A stretch of DNA of 64,000 bases from Streptomyces sp. WM4235 (GCF_001279725.1 NZ_LGDE01000068.1:65655-129654), one strand, 5' to 3'; positions 16,352 through 25,225 are shown, counted from the first letter of the stretch. Made by a program: numbers and translations. Notes: a model not told the origin generated them from the sequence alone.

Positions 16352-17407
16352 TCAGGCCGCGCGCGTCGGCTCCGTCCAGATGTCCGGGAGCACCGTGCGC
16401 ACGCGTCGCCCCTCCTGGTCCAACTCCTGCGCCTCCGACTTGCGCACGTGGAGCGCCACCGCCGAGTCGGTGACCCGCATCGCCGGCAACCGGCGCGAGA
16501 GGTCCGAGGTGTAGTGGGCCAGCTCCGCGATCGTGCGCAGCCGCGCACTGATCATGAAGTTCCAGGGCCCGCTGACGGACATGCAGGTCCGGGTCTCGCG
16601 TAACCCGATCGCCGCCGCCGCGCAGTCGGCCACCTCGTGCTCGGGCACCTCCGCCCACAAGGTCGCCGACACCGGCCAGCCCGAGACCCCCGAGGCCATC
16701 GCGCAGCTGTAGCGCAGGCCCTGCCCCGCCTCCAGCCGGCCCAGCCGGCGACGCACCGTGGACTCGCTCATGCCGGTCTCCCGCGCCAGCGAGGCCACGC
16801 TGCGTCGCGCGTCCGAGGCCAGCGCCAGCACCAACGGCCGGTCCTCCTCGGTCATGTTCGACGGCGCCGGGCCGGCGAGGGCCGCCGACGACGTGGAGCG
16901 GCGGGTCCGCCCGGTCAGCTGATCGATCTGGAGGGGGGACAGTTGATCCAGGCGCCACCGGTCGGGGGCGCTGTGCACCGCCGTCACCATCGACGACCGG
17001 GTCGCGCCCACCCCGGGGATCCGCTGGACGCGGAACGACAGGTAGCGGTACAGCGTGTGCAGGTTCGGGACGGCCACGAACGCCAACAGGTCACGGGCGC
17101 CCGTGGTGTGCTGCACGCCGAGCGTGTGCGGGTCCCCGACCAGCGCCGCGCCGACCGCCGGGGCGGTGCCGGCGGCGCAGGTCACCTCCACCCAGGCCAT
17201 GCAGGGCGACTGGTTGCCCGTACGCAGCCCCAGCCCCGATATCCAGGCCTCACCGGCCCCCGTCATGCGCTCCCAGCGGCGGGCCAGCGTGTCGGGGCGG
17301 GCGCCGAGCACCGGCCCCAACCGCTCCCAGCTCGCCCGGGGCGCGAGCTGGAGTGCGTGGACGAGCGCCCGGTCGGTGTCGTCCACGGCGGAAATGGCCG
17401 CGTGCAT
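16352..17407 (-). CDS. AsnC/Lrp-family regulator with duplicated domains
   Basis: A 351-residue regulator made of two AsnC-like halves. The second HTH is clear (DARRSVASLARETGMSESTV), and the first is weaker (VDDTDRALVHALQLAPRAS). This double arrangement is common in Streptomyces. Start MHAAISAVDD has GGGGAAGG immediately upstream. Codon 269 is TTA (16601-16603 on the plus strand as TAA), the rare leucine codon read by the bldA tRNA, so translation may depend on developmental stage. It is divergent from the ATPase gene with 128 bp between. Ligand and targets are unknown; amino acids such as lysine are typical for the family. Confidence 0.85.
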   Translation of the reverse strand: MHAAISAVDDTDRALVHALQLAPRASWERLGPVLGARPDTLARRWERMTGAGEAWISGLGLRTGNQSPCMAWVEVTCAAGTAPAVGAALVGDPHTLGVQHTTGARDLLAFVAVPNLHTLYRYLSFRVQRIPGVGATRSSMVTAVHSAPDRWRLDQLSPLQIDQLTGRTRRSTSSAALAGPAPSNMTEEDRPLVLALASDARRSVASLARETGMSESTVRRRLGRLEAGQGLRYSCAMASGVSGWPVSATLWAEVPEHEVADCAAAAIGLRETRTCMSVSGPWNFMISARLRTIAELAHYTSDLSRRLPAMRVTDSAVALHVRKSEAQELDQEGRRVRTVLPDIWTEPTRAA

Positions 17408-17535
17408 ACCTTCCCCCTGGTGGTTCTCCCGGTCGCGGGTCGGAAGACCGGACTTTCCGCAGATCATCTCTCTTTGTGCACCGAACCGATGAATCCGACG
17501 GTGGTGCGCGAGTACAGGACGTCGCGGGAGGACGC

Positions 17536-19530
17536 GTGGGTGACCCCGAAGCGTGCGCGCGCCGCACCGTGCCCGCGGAGCTGTCCGATGTCGTCGGCCG
17601 GGACCGGGAGACGGCCGCCACCGCCGAACTGCTCGCCGCCGGACGGCTGGTGACCCTCACCGGACCCGCCGGCATCGGCAAGACCCGGCTCGCCGTGCGC
17701 ACCGTACGCGCCCTGACCGCCGCCGACGGCGCCGACACCGTGTGGGTGGAGCTGTCCACGCTCCCCGAATCCCGTTGGGCGGTGATGGAACACGAACTGG
17801 TCCACGGGCTCGCCGGCCGTGAGGTGCTTCTGGTGCTCGACGGCTGCGAACAACTGGGGGACAAGGCCGCACGGGTGGTCGCGGACCTGATGGCCTGGCT
17901 GCCCCGGGCCCGCATCCTGGCGACCTCCCAACGACGGCTCGACCTGCCGGGCGAAGCCGAGCTCGCCGTCCCGCCGCTGTCCCTGCCCGCCGAACCCCGG
18001 GACCCCGCCGCGCGGCAACCGGCCACCGCGATCGTCGGCTCCGCCGCGGTGCGGCTCTACGAGGAACGCGCACGCGGCGCCGACCCCTTCTTCGAGCTCA
18101 CCGACGCCAACGCCGCCGCCGTCGCCGCCCTGTGCCGAGCCCTCGACGGCATCCCCGGAGCACTGGAACTCGCCGCCGGGCGCGCACACCGGTACCCGCC
18201 CCTGGAAGCCCTGCGCCGCCTGACCGCCGACCCGCTGACCTTCCTCGCCGGCGGCGCCGGTCGCGCCACCCGCGTCGACGCCGAGCGCACCCACCGACTC
18301 GCCTCCCCGGCCGAACGCCTCCTGTGGGAACGGCTCTCCGTCTTCGCCGGCCCCTTCGACGCGGCCGCCGTCGCCGACGTGTGCGGGTTCGGGGAACTCA
18401 CCCCGGACACGGCCGTGGAAGCCCTGGCCCGACTGGCCCCCGCCCTGCTCGCGGACGAGGAGCGCCCCGGCCGGCACCGACTGCCCCTGTCCGTACGCGC
18501 CCACGCGGCCATGCGTCTGGCCCGCCGGCCCGGAGACGACGGGACCACCGTCGCCCTGCGCCACCAGGAGCGGTGTCGCTCGCTCGCGGAACGCGCCGCG
18601 CGACTGTGGCGGGGTGGCGCGCAGAGCGAGGCGCGCGCCCTGGCCCTGGCCGAACTCCCCGAACTGCGGGCCGCGATGAACCCGCTCGCCGTCGGTTCGG
18701 GCGCCGCCCTGGAACTGGCCGTCACCCTGTGGTTCCTCTGGTCGGCCTGCGGGCTCCCGGCGGAGGGCCGGTGCCACCTGGAGCGCGCCCTCGCCCTGCA
18801 CCCGCGGCCCCGGCCGGCCCGCGCTCTGTGGCTGACCGCCTGGCTGACGGCGATCCTCGACGGGACGGACGGTACGGACCCGCTGCTGGTGGAGGCGTGG
18901 AGCGCCGCCGTGCGCGAAGGAGACGACGACTGCCTGGCGCGGCTCGCGCACGTTCGCGGCACGATCGCGCTCTGGGAACGCCGCCACGAGAGTGCTGTCG
19001 CCGAGTACCGGGAGGCGCTGGAACTGCTGCCCGCCGGGACCGGGTCCGGCCCCGGCCCCGGCCGGGAGGTGCTCCGGGCCGCCCTCGCACTGGCCCTCGC
19101 GCACGTGGACCCGCTCGCCGAACCGTCGACGGAGCCGCTCGTCGATCCGCTCGCCGATCCGCCCGGCGGGCGTCGCGACCCGTGGGCCCGTTCCTGGGCG
19201 AGCCACGCCTCGGCCGTGCGCCTGGCCCGCCAGGGGCGTACCGATGCGGCTCGTACCGAGGTGCTGCGCGCGCTGGAGACACAGTCGGCCCTGGGCGACC
19301 GGACCGGCCGGGCATTCTCGGCGGAGCTGTTGGCCGAGTTGGAGGCGGGCCAGGGCCGGTACGCGCGATCCGCCCGGCTCCTCGGTTCGGTCTCCGGGGC
19401 CCGCCCGGCGGCCGCCCGCCCGCCGCGCGCCCTGGACGTCCTGGGGGACCGGATGCCCGAGGAGGAACTCCGGGCGGCGTACGCGGAGGGCGCACGGATC
19501 GGACCGCGAGCGCTGCTGCCTGAATTCTGA
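17536..19530 (+). CDS. STAND-like ATPase of the LuxR/AfsR regulator type, lacking a DNA-binding domain
   Basis: A 664-residue protein. An N-terminal NTPase has Walker A TGPAGIGKTRLAV and a Walker B-like VLLVLDGCEQ. A long alpha-helical, TPR-like region follows. The last 70 residues (YARSARLLGSVSG, then MPEEELRAAYAEGARIG) resemble the stretch that normally precedes the LuxR HTH in large ATP-dependent regulators, but the protein stops there. No BTAD or OmpR-type domain is present at the front. GTG at 17536 follows GGGAGGA. It could be a signalling ATPase, a regulator that lost its HTH, or a partner of another DNA-binding protein. Confidence 0.75.
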   Translation: MGDPEACARRTVPAELSDVVGRDRETAATAELLAAGRLVTLTGPAGIGKTRLAVRTVRALTAADGADTVWVELSTLPESRWAVMEHELVHGLAGREVLLVLDGCEQLGDKAARVVADLMAWLPRARILATSQRRLDLPGEAELAVPPLSLPAEPRDPAARQPATAIVGSAAVRLYEERARGADPFFELTDANAAAVAALCRALDGIPGALELAAGRAHRYPPLEALRRLTADPLTFLAGGAGRATRVDAERTHRLASPAERLLWERLSVFAGPFDAAAVADVCGFGELTPDTAVEALARLAPALLADEERPGRHRLPLSVRAHAAMRLARRPGDDGTTVALRHQERCRSLAERAARLWRGGAQSEARALALAELPELRAAMNPLAVGSGAALELAVTLWFLWSACGLPAEGRCHLERALALHPRPRPARALWLTAWLTAILDGTDGTDPLLVEAWSAAVREGDDDCLARLAHVRGTIALWERRHESAVAEYREALELLPAGTGSGPGPGREVLRAALALALAHVDPLAEPSTEPLVDPLADPPGGRRDPWARSWASHASAVRLARQGRTDAARTEVLRALETQSALGDRTGRAFSAELLAELEAGQGRYARSARLLGSVSGARPAAARPPRALDVLGDRMPEEELRAAYAEGARIGPRALLPEF

Positions 19531-19651
19531 GCCCCCGTTCCCGCTGCCGCGCTCCTTGCCGAACGCCATCGGTGAACGGACTCTGATGGTCGGTCACATG
19601 TTGCACGCGGACGTCCGTCGAGGCGTCCTGAGCAGACAGGTGGTACCGCCG

Positions 19652-20773
19652 ATGGCAGATGTGCCGCAGTTGTGGATGCGCAACGAGACACGCCTCACCG
19701 AACGAAGGGCCCCGCTCACCCCCCAGGACGCCGGACGGCTCGTCCGGCAGGGCGTACGACTCACCGTGGAGGACTCCGACCACCGCGTCTTCCCCCTCGC
19801 CGCGTACGTGGACGCCGGCTGCCGCGCCGCACCCGCCGGATCCTGGGCGGACGGGGCCGCACCCCGGTCCGCGTACGTCCTGGGCCTCAAGGAACTCCCG
19901 CCGACACCCGAGCGGTTGCACCACCGACACGTGTACTTCGGGCACGCGTACAAGGGCCAGGCCGAGGCCCCGGCGCTGCTGGAGCGGTTCGCGGCGGGCG
20001 GCGGGACCCTGCTCGACCTGGAGTACCTGGCCGACGCCCAGGGCCGCAGGCTCGCCGCCTTCGGGTACTGGGCGGGCTACGTGGGCGCGGCGCTGGCCGT
20101 GCTCCAGGCGCGGGGGCTGCTCGAAGGCCCGCTGACACCGATGCCCCGGGCCGAACTCGACCGCCGATTACGCGCCTCGCGAGCCGTTCCCCCACCCGAC
20201 GGGGTACAGCTGCGGTCCATCGTGATCGGAGGGTACGGGCGCAGCGGGCGCGGCGCCTGCGACGCCCTGGTCACCGCCGGCGTACGGGTCACCCGGTGGG
20301 ACCGCACCGACACCGCCCACCTGGACCGCGCCGCCCTGCTCGGCTGCGACGTCCTGGTCAACGCGGTGCTCACCACCCGACCCGTACCGCCCTTCCTCAC
20401 CTCCGCCGACCTGGACGGCGGGCCCGGCCGAGACGGGCGACGCCTCTCGGTGATCGCCGACATCACCTGCGACACGGGTTCGCCGCTGCACCTGCTGCCC
20501 GTCTACGACCGGCTCACCGACTGGACGACTCCGGCCCGCCGGCTGGGCGACGGCCTGCGACCGCTCGACGTCATCGCCATCGACAACCTGCCGTCCCTCC
20601 TTCCGGCCGAAGCCGCCCGGGCGTTCTCGGCGGACCTGCTGCCCAAACTGCTTGCCCTGGGGACCGGTACCCCGGACCCCGATTGGCTGCGCTGCCGGGA
20701 GGCCTTCACCGAGGCCATGACCACACTGCGACCGACCTTCGTCCGCGACGGCGACGAGCAACCCGCCGCATAG
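19652..20773 (+). CDS. Saccharopine dehydrogenase homologue (NAD, L-lysine-forming type)
   Basis: A 373-residue protein similar to fungal LYS1-type saccharopine dehydrogenases: WMRNETRLTERRAPLTP at the N-terminus, GVRLTVEDS, FGHAYKGQ, and a Rossmann core IVIGGYGRSGRGACDAL. It should interconvert saccharopine with lysine and 2-oxoglutarate. Bacteria rarely need this for lysine synthesis, so lysine breakdown or a specialised pathway is possible. Codon 173 is TTA (20168-20170). The ATG has only a weak ribosome site (CAGGTGG); an in-frame ATG 66 nt upstream is an alternative. Lrp, ATPase and this gene may form one functional block. Confidence 0.8.
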   Translation: MADVPQLWMRNETRLTERRAPLTPQDAGRLVRQGVRLTVEDSDHRVFPLAAYVDAGCRAAPAGSWADGAAPRSAYVLGLKELPPTPERLHHRHVYFGHAYKGQAEAPALLERFAAGGGTLLDLEYLADAQGRRLAAFGYWAGYVGAALAVLQARGLLEGPLTPMPRAELDRRLRASRAVPPPDGVQLRSIVIGGYGRSGRGACDALVTAGVRVTRWDRTDTAHLDRAALLGCDVLVNAVLTTRPVPPFLTSADLDGGPGRDGRRLSVIADITCDTGSPLHLLPVYDRLTDWTTPARRLGDGLRPLDVIAIDNLPSLLPAEAARAFSADLLPKLLALGTGTPDPDWLRCREAFTEAMTTLRPTFVRDGDEQPAA

Positions 20774-20828
20774 GCCCTGGACGGCCCGCCCCGGTCGGGG
20801 GTCGGGGGTCGGGCATCCGCCCCGGGCA

Positions 20829-20859
20829 CGGAACCCGGGCCTCTCGGCCGCGGGTTCCG
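20829..20859. terminator. Bidirectional hairpin between convergent genes
   Basis: CGGAACCCG (20829-20837) / CGGGTTCCG (20851-20859), 13-nt loop, between the saccharopine dehydrogenase and SGNH hydrolase genes. A tandem repeat of GGCGGTTCCTACGGG lies right after it, at the hydrolase stop. Confidence 0.6.
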
Positions 20860-20899
20860 CGCCCCTCGCGCGCGAGGGCGGTTCCTACGGGGGCGGTTC

Positions 20900-22090
20900 C
20901 TACGGGGCGGGCGTCAGGTACATCCCGCTCTGGTCGCCCCCGGCGGTGTTCTTGCAACTGTCCCGGGACGTCGCCGGCCGGGCCGCGGCCAGGGCCAGGC
21001 AGCGTCCGGCGGCCAGTTGCCCGAAGTGGTTCGGGTGCATGGATTCCTGGATCAGTCCCTGCGTCTCACTGCTGTCGATCCAGCGCGCCCACTCGCTCGT
21101 CCGTGCGGACGCGGCGGTGGTGGAGGTCACCTGCCTGCTGGCCTTCGCGCACACCTCGCGCCCCTGCATCATGTCCCGCAGGTCCAGGAACTGCACGCCC
21201 TTGGCGGCGGCCACCGCGCCCAACCGATCGGCGATCTGCGGCACCAGCGCGTCCCGCGCCCAGTCGGAGTCCCGGTTCCAGAAGGGGCAGCCGCCGGAGT
21301 TCAACCGGCTCCAGTCGCTCTGCGGGTACCGGTTCTCGGCGCCCCGCGGGATCGGCGAGGGGTAGGACTGCAGGACGACGCGGTACGAGGAGTCCGCGTA
21401 CCCGGCGCCGCGCATCACCGCCCGGATCTCGTCGACGGACTTGCCCACCTTGGCCATCACCCCGTCCATCTTCCCGTCGACGGACTCCTGTTGGTCGTCG
21501 TGGCAGTAGGAGCCCCAGAGGACGAAGTCGAAGGCGCACTCCTCGATGATGTCGGCGAAGCCGAGATCGTTCCCGCCGATGGACAGCACGATCACCTTGA
21601 CGTCGTGGCTCGCGGCCACGGCGGCGAGCTGATCGGCCTGCGGGGCCTCGCCCTTGAAGGACACCCCGCCGTTGGACGCCCGGAAGACGTTGTCCGACAC
21701 CGCCCCGGAACACGCCAGGTTCACGGCCACGTCGGCGATCGGCCCCGCGCTGCGCACCTCGGCCGAGTCCGACCGGTGGCAGCCGCCGGCGGTGGCGCCG
21801 TACACCTTGGAAGGATCGTAGGAACTGCCGCTGATCCAGGCCCGGTCGGTGCCGTTGCGGCTGCCGCCGTTGGTCAGGCTGTTGCCCTTCCACCGGCCGG
21901 CCTCGCCGGAGATGTAGCTGTCGCCCAGGGAGACCACCGCGGTGGGCCCGTTGCCCGGGCTCGCCGCGGACGTTCCCGCCCCGCCGGTCACGAGCGCGGC
22001 GGCGGTGAGGGGGAGGATCAGTGCGGCCCCGGCCAGTCGTCGCACACGACTGCCGGTCCGGCCCTTGCCGGTGTTGCGGAATCCGATCAC
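20900..22090 (-). CDS. Secreted SGNH/GDSL-family hydrolase (esterase/lipase)
   Basis: A 396-residue protein with a signal peptide (a basic start, then LAGAALILPLTAAALVTG and an Ala-rich cleavage region). Catalytic blocks are SLGDSYISGE (Ser nucleophile), LACSGAVSDN (Gly), LSIGGNDLGF (Asn) and HPNHFGQ (Asp/His). It contains several cysteines, consistent with disulphides in an exported enzyme. GTG at 22090 is preferred over 22114 because AGGAG lies seven bases upstream. The natural substrate (lipid or carbohydrate ester) is unknown. Confidence 0.88.
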   Translation of the reverse strand: MIGFRNTGKGRTGSRVRRLAGAALILPLTAAALVTGGAGTSAASPGNGPTAVVSLGDSYISGEAGRWKGNSLTNGGSRNGTDRAWISGSSYDPSKVYGATAGGCHRSDSAEVRSAGPIADVAVNLACSGAVSDNVFRASNGGVSFKGEAPQADQLAAVAASHDVKVIVLSIGGNDLGFADIIEECAFDFVLWGSYCHDDQQESVDGKMDGVMAKVGKSVDEIRAVMRGAGYADSSYRVVLQSYPSPIPRGAENRYPQSDWSRLNSGGCPFWNRDSDWARDALVPQIADRLGAVAAAKGVQFLDLRDMMQGREVCAKASRQVTSTTAASARTSEWARWIDSSETQGLIQESMHPNHFGQLAAGRCLALAAARPATSRDSCKNTAGGDQSGMYLTPAP

Positions 22091-22343
22091 TGCGGAACTC
22101 CTGCGGTCTGCCACGCCGGTGCCCGGAGGAACTCCGGTGCACGGCTGGGGAAGTGGGGATTACCGCCGGCGCCGGTGGCATCGGAAAGGTGACACGGCGC
22201 CGCATGTTACCGCTAGGTACGCGCAGATCACGATGAGGTAACGCCCGATCGTTCGGTCGGTCCACGCGTCTCGCGTCCCGGGCTCGCCCGACCTGATTCC
22301 GCCGCCCGGCGCGGCGCGGTCGCGGGGCGGATGACGTGAAAAG

Positions 22344-22381
22344 GCCCCGCCCCCGGGCCCTTGGGGCGGCGGGGGCGGGGC
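22344..22381 (-). terminator. Terminator of malate synthase
   Basis: A 12-bp stem, GCCCCGCCCCCG (22344-22355) with CGGGGGCGGGGC (22370-22381). Read on the minus strand it is followed by a T-run (CCTTTTCAC), a classic intrinsic terminator 45 nt after the malate synthase stop. Confidence 0.85.
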
Positions 22382-22425
22382 TTCGTACTCGGCTGCTGTG
22401 CGTTTCAGCCGAAGACGCGGGTGGG

Positions 22426-24045
22426 TCAGCCGGTGAGCTGGTCGTACGCGGGGAGGGTGAGGAAGTCCGCGTAATCGGCGTCGAGGGAGACCTGGAGCAG
22501 GAGGTCGTGGGCCTGCTGCCACTTGCCGGAGGCGAAGGCCTCCTCGCCGACCTCGGCGCGGATGGCGGCCAGTTCCTCGGTCGCGATCTTGCGGGTCAGG
22601 TCGGCCGTGGCCGTCTCGCCGTTCTCGAAGACGACCCCGGCGTTGATCCACTGCCAGATCTGCGAGCGGGAGATCTCGGCGGTGGCCGCGTCCTCCATCA
22701 GGCCGAAGATGCCGACGGCGCCCAGGCCGCGCAGCCACGCCTCGATGTAACGGATGCCGACCTGGACGGCGTTGCGCAGGCCCTCGTAGGTCGGCTTGGC
22801 GTCCAGCGAGTCGATGGCGATCAGCTCGCCCGCGGCCACCGAGACGTCCTCGCGCAGCCGGTCCTTCTGGTTGGGCTTGTCGCCGAGCACCGCGTCGAAG
22901 GAGGCCATCGCGATCGGGACCAGGTCGGGGTGGGCGACCCAGGAGCCGTCGAAGCCGTCGCCGGCCTCGCGGTCCTTGTCGGCCTTGACCTTCTCGAACG
23001 CGACCTTGTTGACCTCGGCGTCCTTGCGGGACGGGATGAAGGCCGCCATGCCGCCGATGGCGTGCGCGCCGCGCTTGTGGCAGGTCCTGACCAGCAGTTC
23101 GGTGTACGCCCGCATGAAGGGGGCGGTCATCGTCACCGCGTTGCGGTCCGGCAGGACGAACTTCTCGCCGCCGTCACGGAAGTTCTTCACGATGGAGAAG
23201 AGGTAGTCCCAACGGCCCGCGTTGAGGCCGGCCGCGTGGTCCTTGAGCTCGAAGAGGATCTCTTCCATCTCGTAGGCCGCGGTGATCGTCTCGATCAGGA
23301 CGGTCGCGCGGACGGTGCCCTGCGGGATCCCGACGTAGTCCTGGGCGAAGACGAAGATGTCGTTCCAGAGGCGGGCCTCAAGGTGCGACTCCGTCTTCGG
23401 CAGGTAGAAGTAGGGGCCCTTGCCGAGGTCGATGAGGCGCTGGGCGTTGTGGAAGAAGTACAGGCCGAAGTCGACGAGCGAACCGGAGGCCGGGCCGCCC
23501 TCGAAGCGCAGGTGGCGCTCCTGGAGGTGCCAGCCGCGCGGCCGCATCACGACGGTGGCGAGTTCGTCGGCGGACTTCAGCGCGTACGCCTTGCCGGTGC
23601 GGGGGTCGGTGAAGTCGATGCGACGCTCGTAGGCGTCGATCAGGTTCAGCTGGCCGAGGACGACGTTCTCCCAGGTGGGAGCCGAGGCGTCCTCGAAGTC
23701 GGCGAGCCAGACCTTGGCGCCCGAGTTCAGGGCGTTGATGGTCATCTTGCGGTCCGTCGGACCGGTGATCTCCACGCGGCGGTCGTTCAGCGCGGCCGGG
23801 GCCGGCGCGACCTTCCAGTCTCCCTCGCGGACCTGTGCGGTGTCCGGGAGGAAGTCGAGGGTGGAGGTCCGGGCGATCTCGGCGCGCCGCTCGCCGCGTC
23901 GGGCGAGGAGCTCCGCGCGGCGTGGGGCGAACCGCCGGTGGAGCTCGGCCACGAAGGCGAGGGCCGCTTCGGTGAGGACCTCGTCCTGCCGGGGCAGGGG
24001 CTCGGCGTCGACGATGGCCAGCGGGGACGGCGCTGGTGCGGACAT
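22426..24045 (-). CDS. aceB: Malate synthase A
   Basis: A 539-residue enzyme condensing glyoxylate and acetyl-CoA to malate. The length and the malate synthase A signature (KDHAAGLNAGRWDYLFSIVK) are standard. Other conserved parts are LADFEDASAPTWEN, VMRPRGWHL and GGMAAFIP. The ATG at 24045 has GAAGGAG eight bases upstream. No isocitrate lyase gene is adjacent, and the promoter carries purine-regulon palindromes. Its main role here is therefore probably assimilation of glyoxylate from allantoin rather than the acetate glyoxylate bypass. Confidence 0.96.
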   Translation of the reverse strand: MSAPAPSPLAIVDAEPLPRQDEVLTEAALAFVAELHRRFAPRRAELLARRGERRAEIARTSTLDFLPDTAQVREGDWKVAPAPAALNDRRVEITGPTDRKMTINALNSGAKVWLADFEDASAPTWENVVLGQLNLIDAYERRIDFTDPRTGKAYALKSADELATVVMRPRGWHLQERHLRFEGGPASGSLVDFGLYFFHNAQRLIDLGKGPYFYLPKTESHLEARLWNDIFVFAQDYVGIPQGTVRATVLIETITAAYEMEEILFELKDHAAGLNAGRWDYLFSIVKNFRDGGEKFVLPDRNAVTMTAPFMRAYTELLVRTCHKRGAHAIGGMAAFIPSRKDAEVNKVAFEKVKADKDREAGDGFDGSWVAHPDLVPIAMASFDAVLGDKPNQKDRLREDVSVAAGELIAIDSLDAKPTYEGLRNAVQVGIRYIEAWLRGLGAVGIFGLMEDAATAEISRSQIWQWINAGVVFENGETATADLTRKIATEELAAIRAEVGEEAFASGKWQQAHDLLLQVSLDADYADFLTLPAYDQLTG

Positions 24046-24187
24046 ATCTGTCACTCCTTCAGCGGCGGTGCCTGGCGGCCGCGGGGGAATGCTCGCGCGA
24101 GACGGCACGCAGTGCCGTCGGGTGTGGAGAGTTCCGGGATACGGTCGCGGGCGCCGTCTGTGGGTTCAGGGCGCTTCTGACCAGTGG

Positions 24188-24227
24188 ATAGTAATTTCCT
24201 CATGGTGGAAGTTCAATGGTTTGTTGA
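24188..24227 (-). promoter_or_regulatory. Malate synthase promoter with both purine-regulon palindromes
   Basis: On the minus strand, -35 TTGAAC (24211-24216), a 17-nt spacer and -10 TACTAT (24188-24193). The spacer holds TTCCACCATGAGGAA (24196-24210). The imperfect palindrome TCAACAAACCATTGA (24213-24227) overlaps the -35. The two palindromes are separated by only 2 nt, so the two binding proteins would touch or compete. The 5' leader is about 135 nt. Confidence 0.75.
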
Positions 24228-24319
24228 TATCGAGATTCTCCGGGTCGACAGATTCCGCCGATCGGTGGCCCTGGGTGCCACGGTGGTCACGCCCCGCTGC
24301 TTCCCGCCGACCCGCCGAT

Positions 24320-24934
24320 TCATGCGAGTCGGGCCAGGTCCGGCGGCGTGTCGATGTCCCAGGCCTCCGCGATGTCCCCGCACTCCACCAGGGTGAGCTC
24401 CCCGGCGTGCCGCTTCAGATGGACCCGAGCCCCCCGGTCGCCGGTCGCGGTCTCGGCGATGTCCGCCCAGCGGTCCGCCCCGAACAGCACCGGATGCCCC
24501 CGCTCGCCGTCGTACGCCGCGGCGGCCAGACTCGCGGGCGACCGGTACGCCGCCAGCACCCGGGCCACCGCCGCCGCCCCGATGCCCGGCTGATCCACCA
24601 GGGACACCAGCGCCGCGTCCGCCCCCGCGCCGGCCAGCGAGGCGAGCCCGACCCGCAACGAGGACCCCATGCCCTCGGCCCAGTCCGGGTTCTCCACCAC
24701 CACGCAACCGGTCAGGTCGGCGCGCTCGCGCACCTCGGCCGACGAGGCCCCCAGCACCACGTGCAGCGGGCCGCAGCCCGCCTCGCGCAGCACCCGGACG
24801 GCGTTCTCCACGAGCGGGCGGCCGCGGTGGGCGAGCAGCGCCTTGGGGCGGCCACCGAGACGGCGACCGCCTCCGGCGGCGAGCAACAGGCCCGCGATCA
24901 CCGGGGCGGGACGGGAGGAGGTGTTGGCTGACAT
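24320..24934 (-). CDS. MobA/MocA-like nucleotidyltransferase
   Basis: A 204-residue NTP transferase. The nucleotide-binding signature LLLAAGGGRRLGGRPKAL is at the N-terminus, with SLVDQPGIG and the C-terminal DIDTPPDL found in molybdenum-cofactor cytidylyl- and guanylyltransferases. A MocA-type enzyme would mature the cofactor of xanthine dehydrogenase, which makes urate; no xanthine dehydrogenase gene is in the window. The start overlaps the upstream small gene by 37 nt. The ribosome site is weak, so translation may depend on the upstream gene. Confidence 0.78.
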   Translation of the reverse strand: MSANTSSRPAPVIAGLLLAAGGGRRLGGRPKALLAHRGRPLVENAVRVLREAGCGPLHVVLGASSAEVRERADLTGCVVVENPDWAEGMGSSLRVGLASLAGAGADAALVSLVDQPGIGAAAVARVLAAYRSPASLAAAAYDGERGHPVLFGADRWADIAETATGDRGARVHLKRHAGELTLVECGDIAEAWDIDTPPDLARLA

Positions 24935-25137
24935 GACAGCGATTCTCGCCCCTGGACCGAACCGCGCGGGCGCCGAGCCAGGATCCCGCGCACGGCCGCG
25001 GCCAAGGCCGGCACGGCCGCCGAAACAACCGGCACGGCGGCGGACACGGCGGCGGCCACGGCCGGGAAGCGCAACGGCTCCGAGATCCGCTGCTCCACGG
25101 CACTCACCCGGGCTCGTTCCTCGCGATCGGTCAGCAT
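24898..25137 (-). CDS. Small hypothetical protein
   Basis: A 79-residue frame starting MLTDREERARVSAVEQRI with an excellent AAGGAG seven bases upstream of the ATG. A charged N-terminus is followed by an Ala/Val-rich segment (FPAVAAAVSAAVPVVSAA) that could be a membrane or amphipathic helix, then a basic, proline-rich tail. It overlaps the nucleotidyltransferase gene by 37 nt and is divergent from the MocR gene. No family recognised. Confidence 0.5.
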   Translation of the reverse strand: MLTDREERARVSAVEQRISEPLRFPAVAAAVSAAVPVVSAAVPALAAAVRGILARRPRGSVQGRESLSCQPTPPPVPPR

Positions 25138-25151
25138 GTCGGCGTCTCCTT

Positions 25152-25217
25152 GCCAATCGGGGGCCAATACGGCGAGTCTGGTCCTCGATTGGCCTGGCGG
25201 GCAGAGCCAATCGGGGG
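25152..25217 (+). promoter_or_regulatory. Three GCCAATCG boxes, probable MocR operator
   Basis: GCCAATCGGGGG occurs at 25152-25163 and again at 25206-25217, and its inverse CGATTGGC at 25186-25193. A partial GGCCAATAC follows the first copy. Combined direct and inverted boxes between divergent genes are typical of GntR/MocR regulators. The last copy abuts the ribosome site of the MocR gene, implying autoregulation. Confidence 0.6.
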
Positions 25218-25225
25218 AGGTTGGC

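Noticed and set aside
17353..17535. An N-terminal regulatory domain on the STAND-like ATPase
   Set aside because: The frame is open there but overlaps the divergent Lrp gene start, lacks any BTAD or OmpR-like sequence, and a good GTG with GGGAGGA is at 17536.
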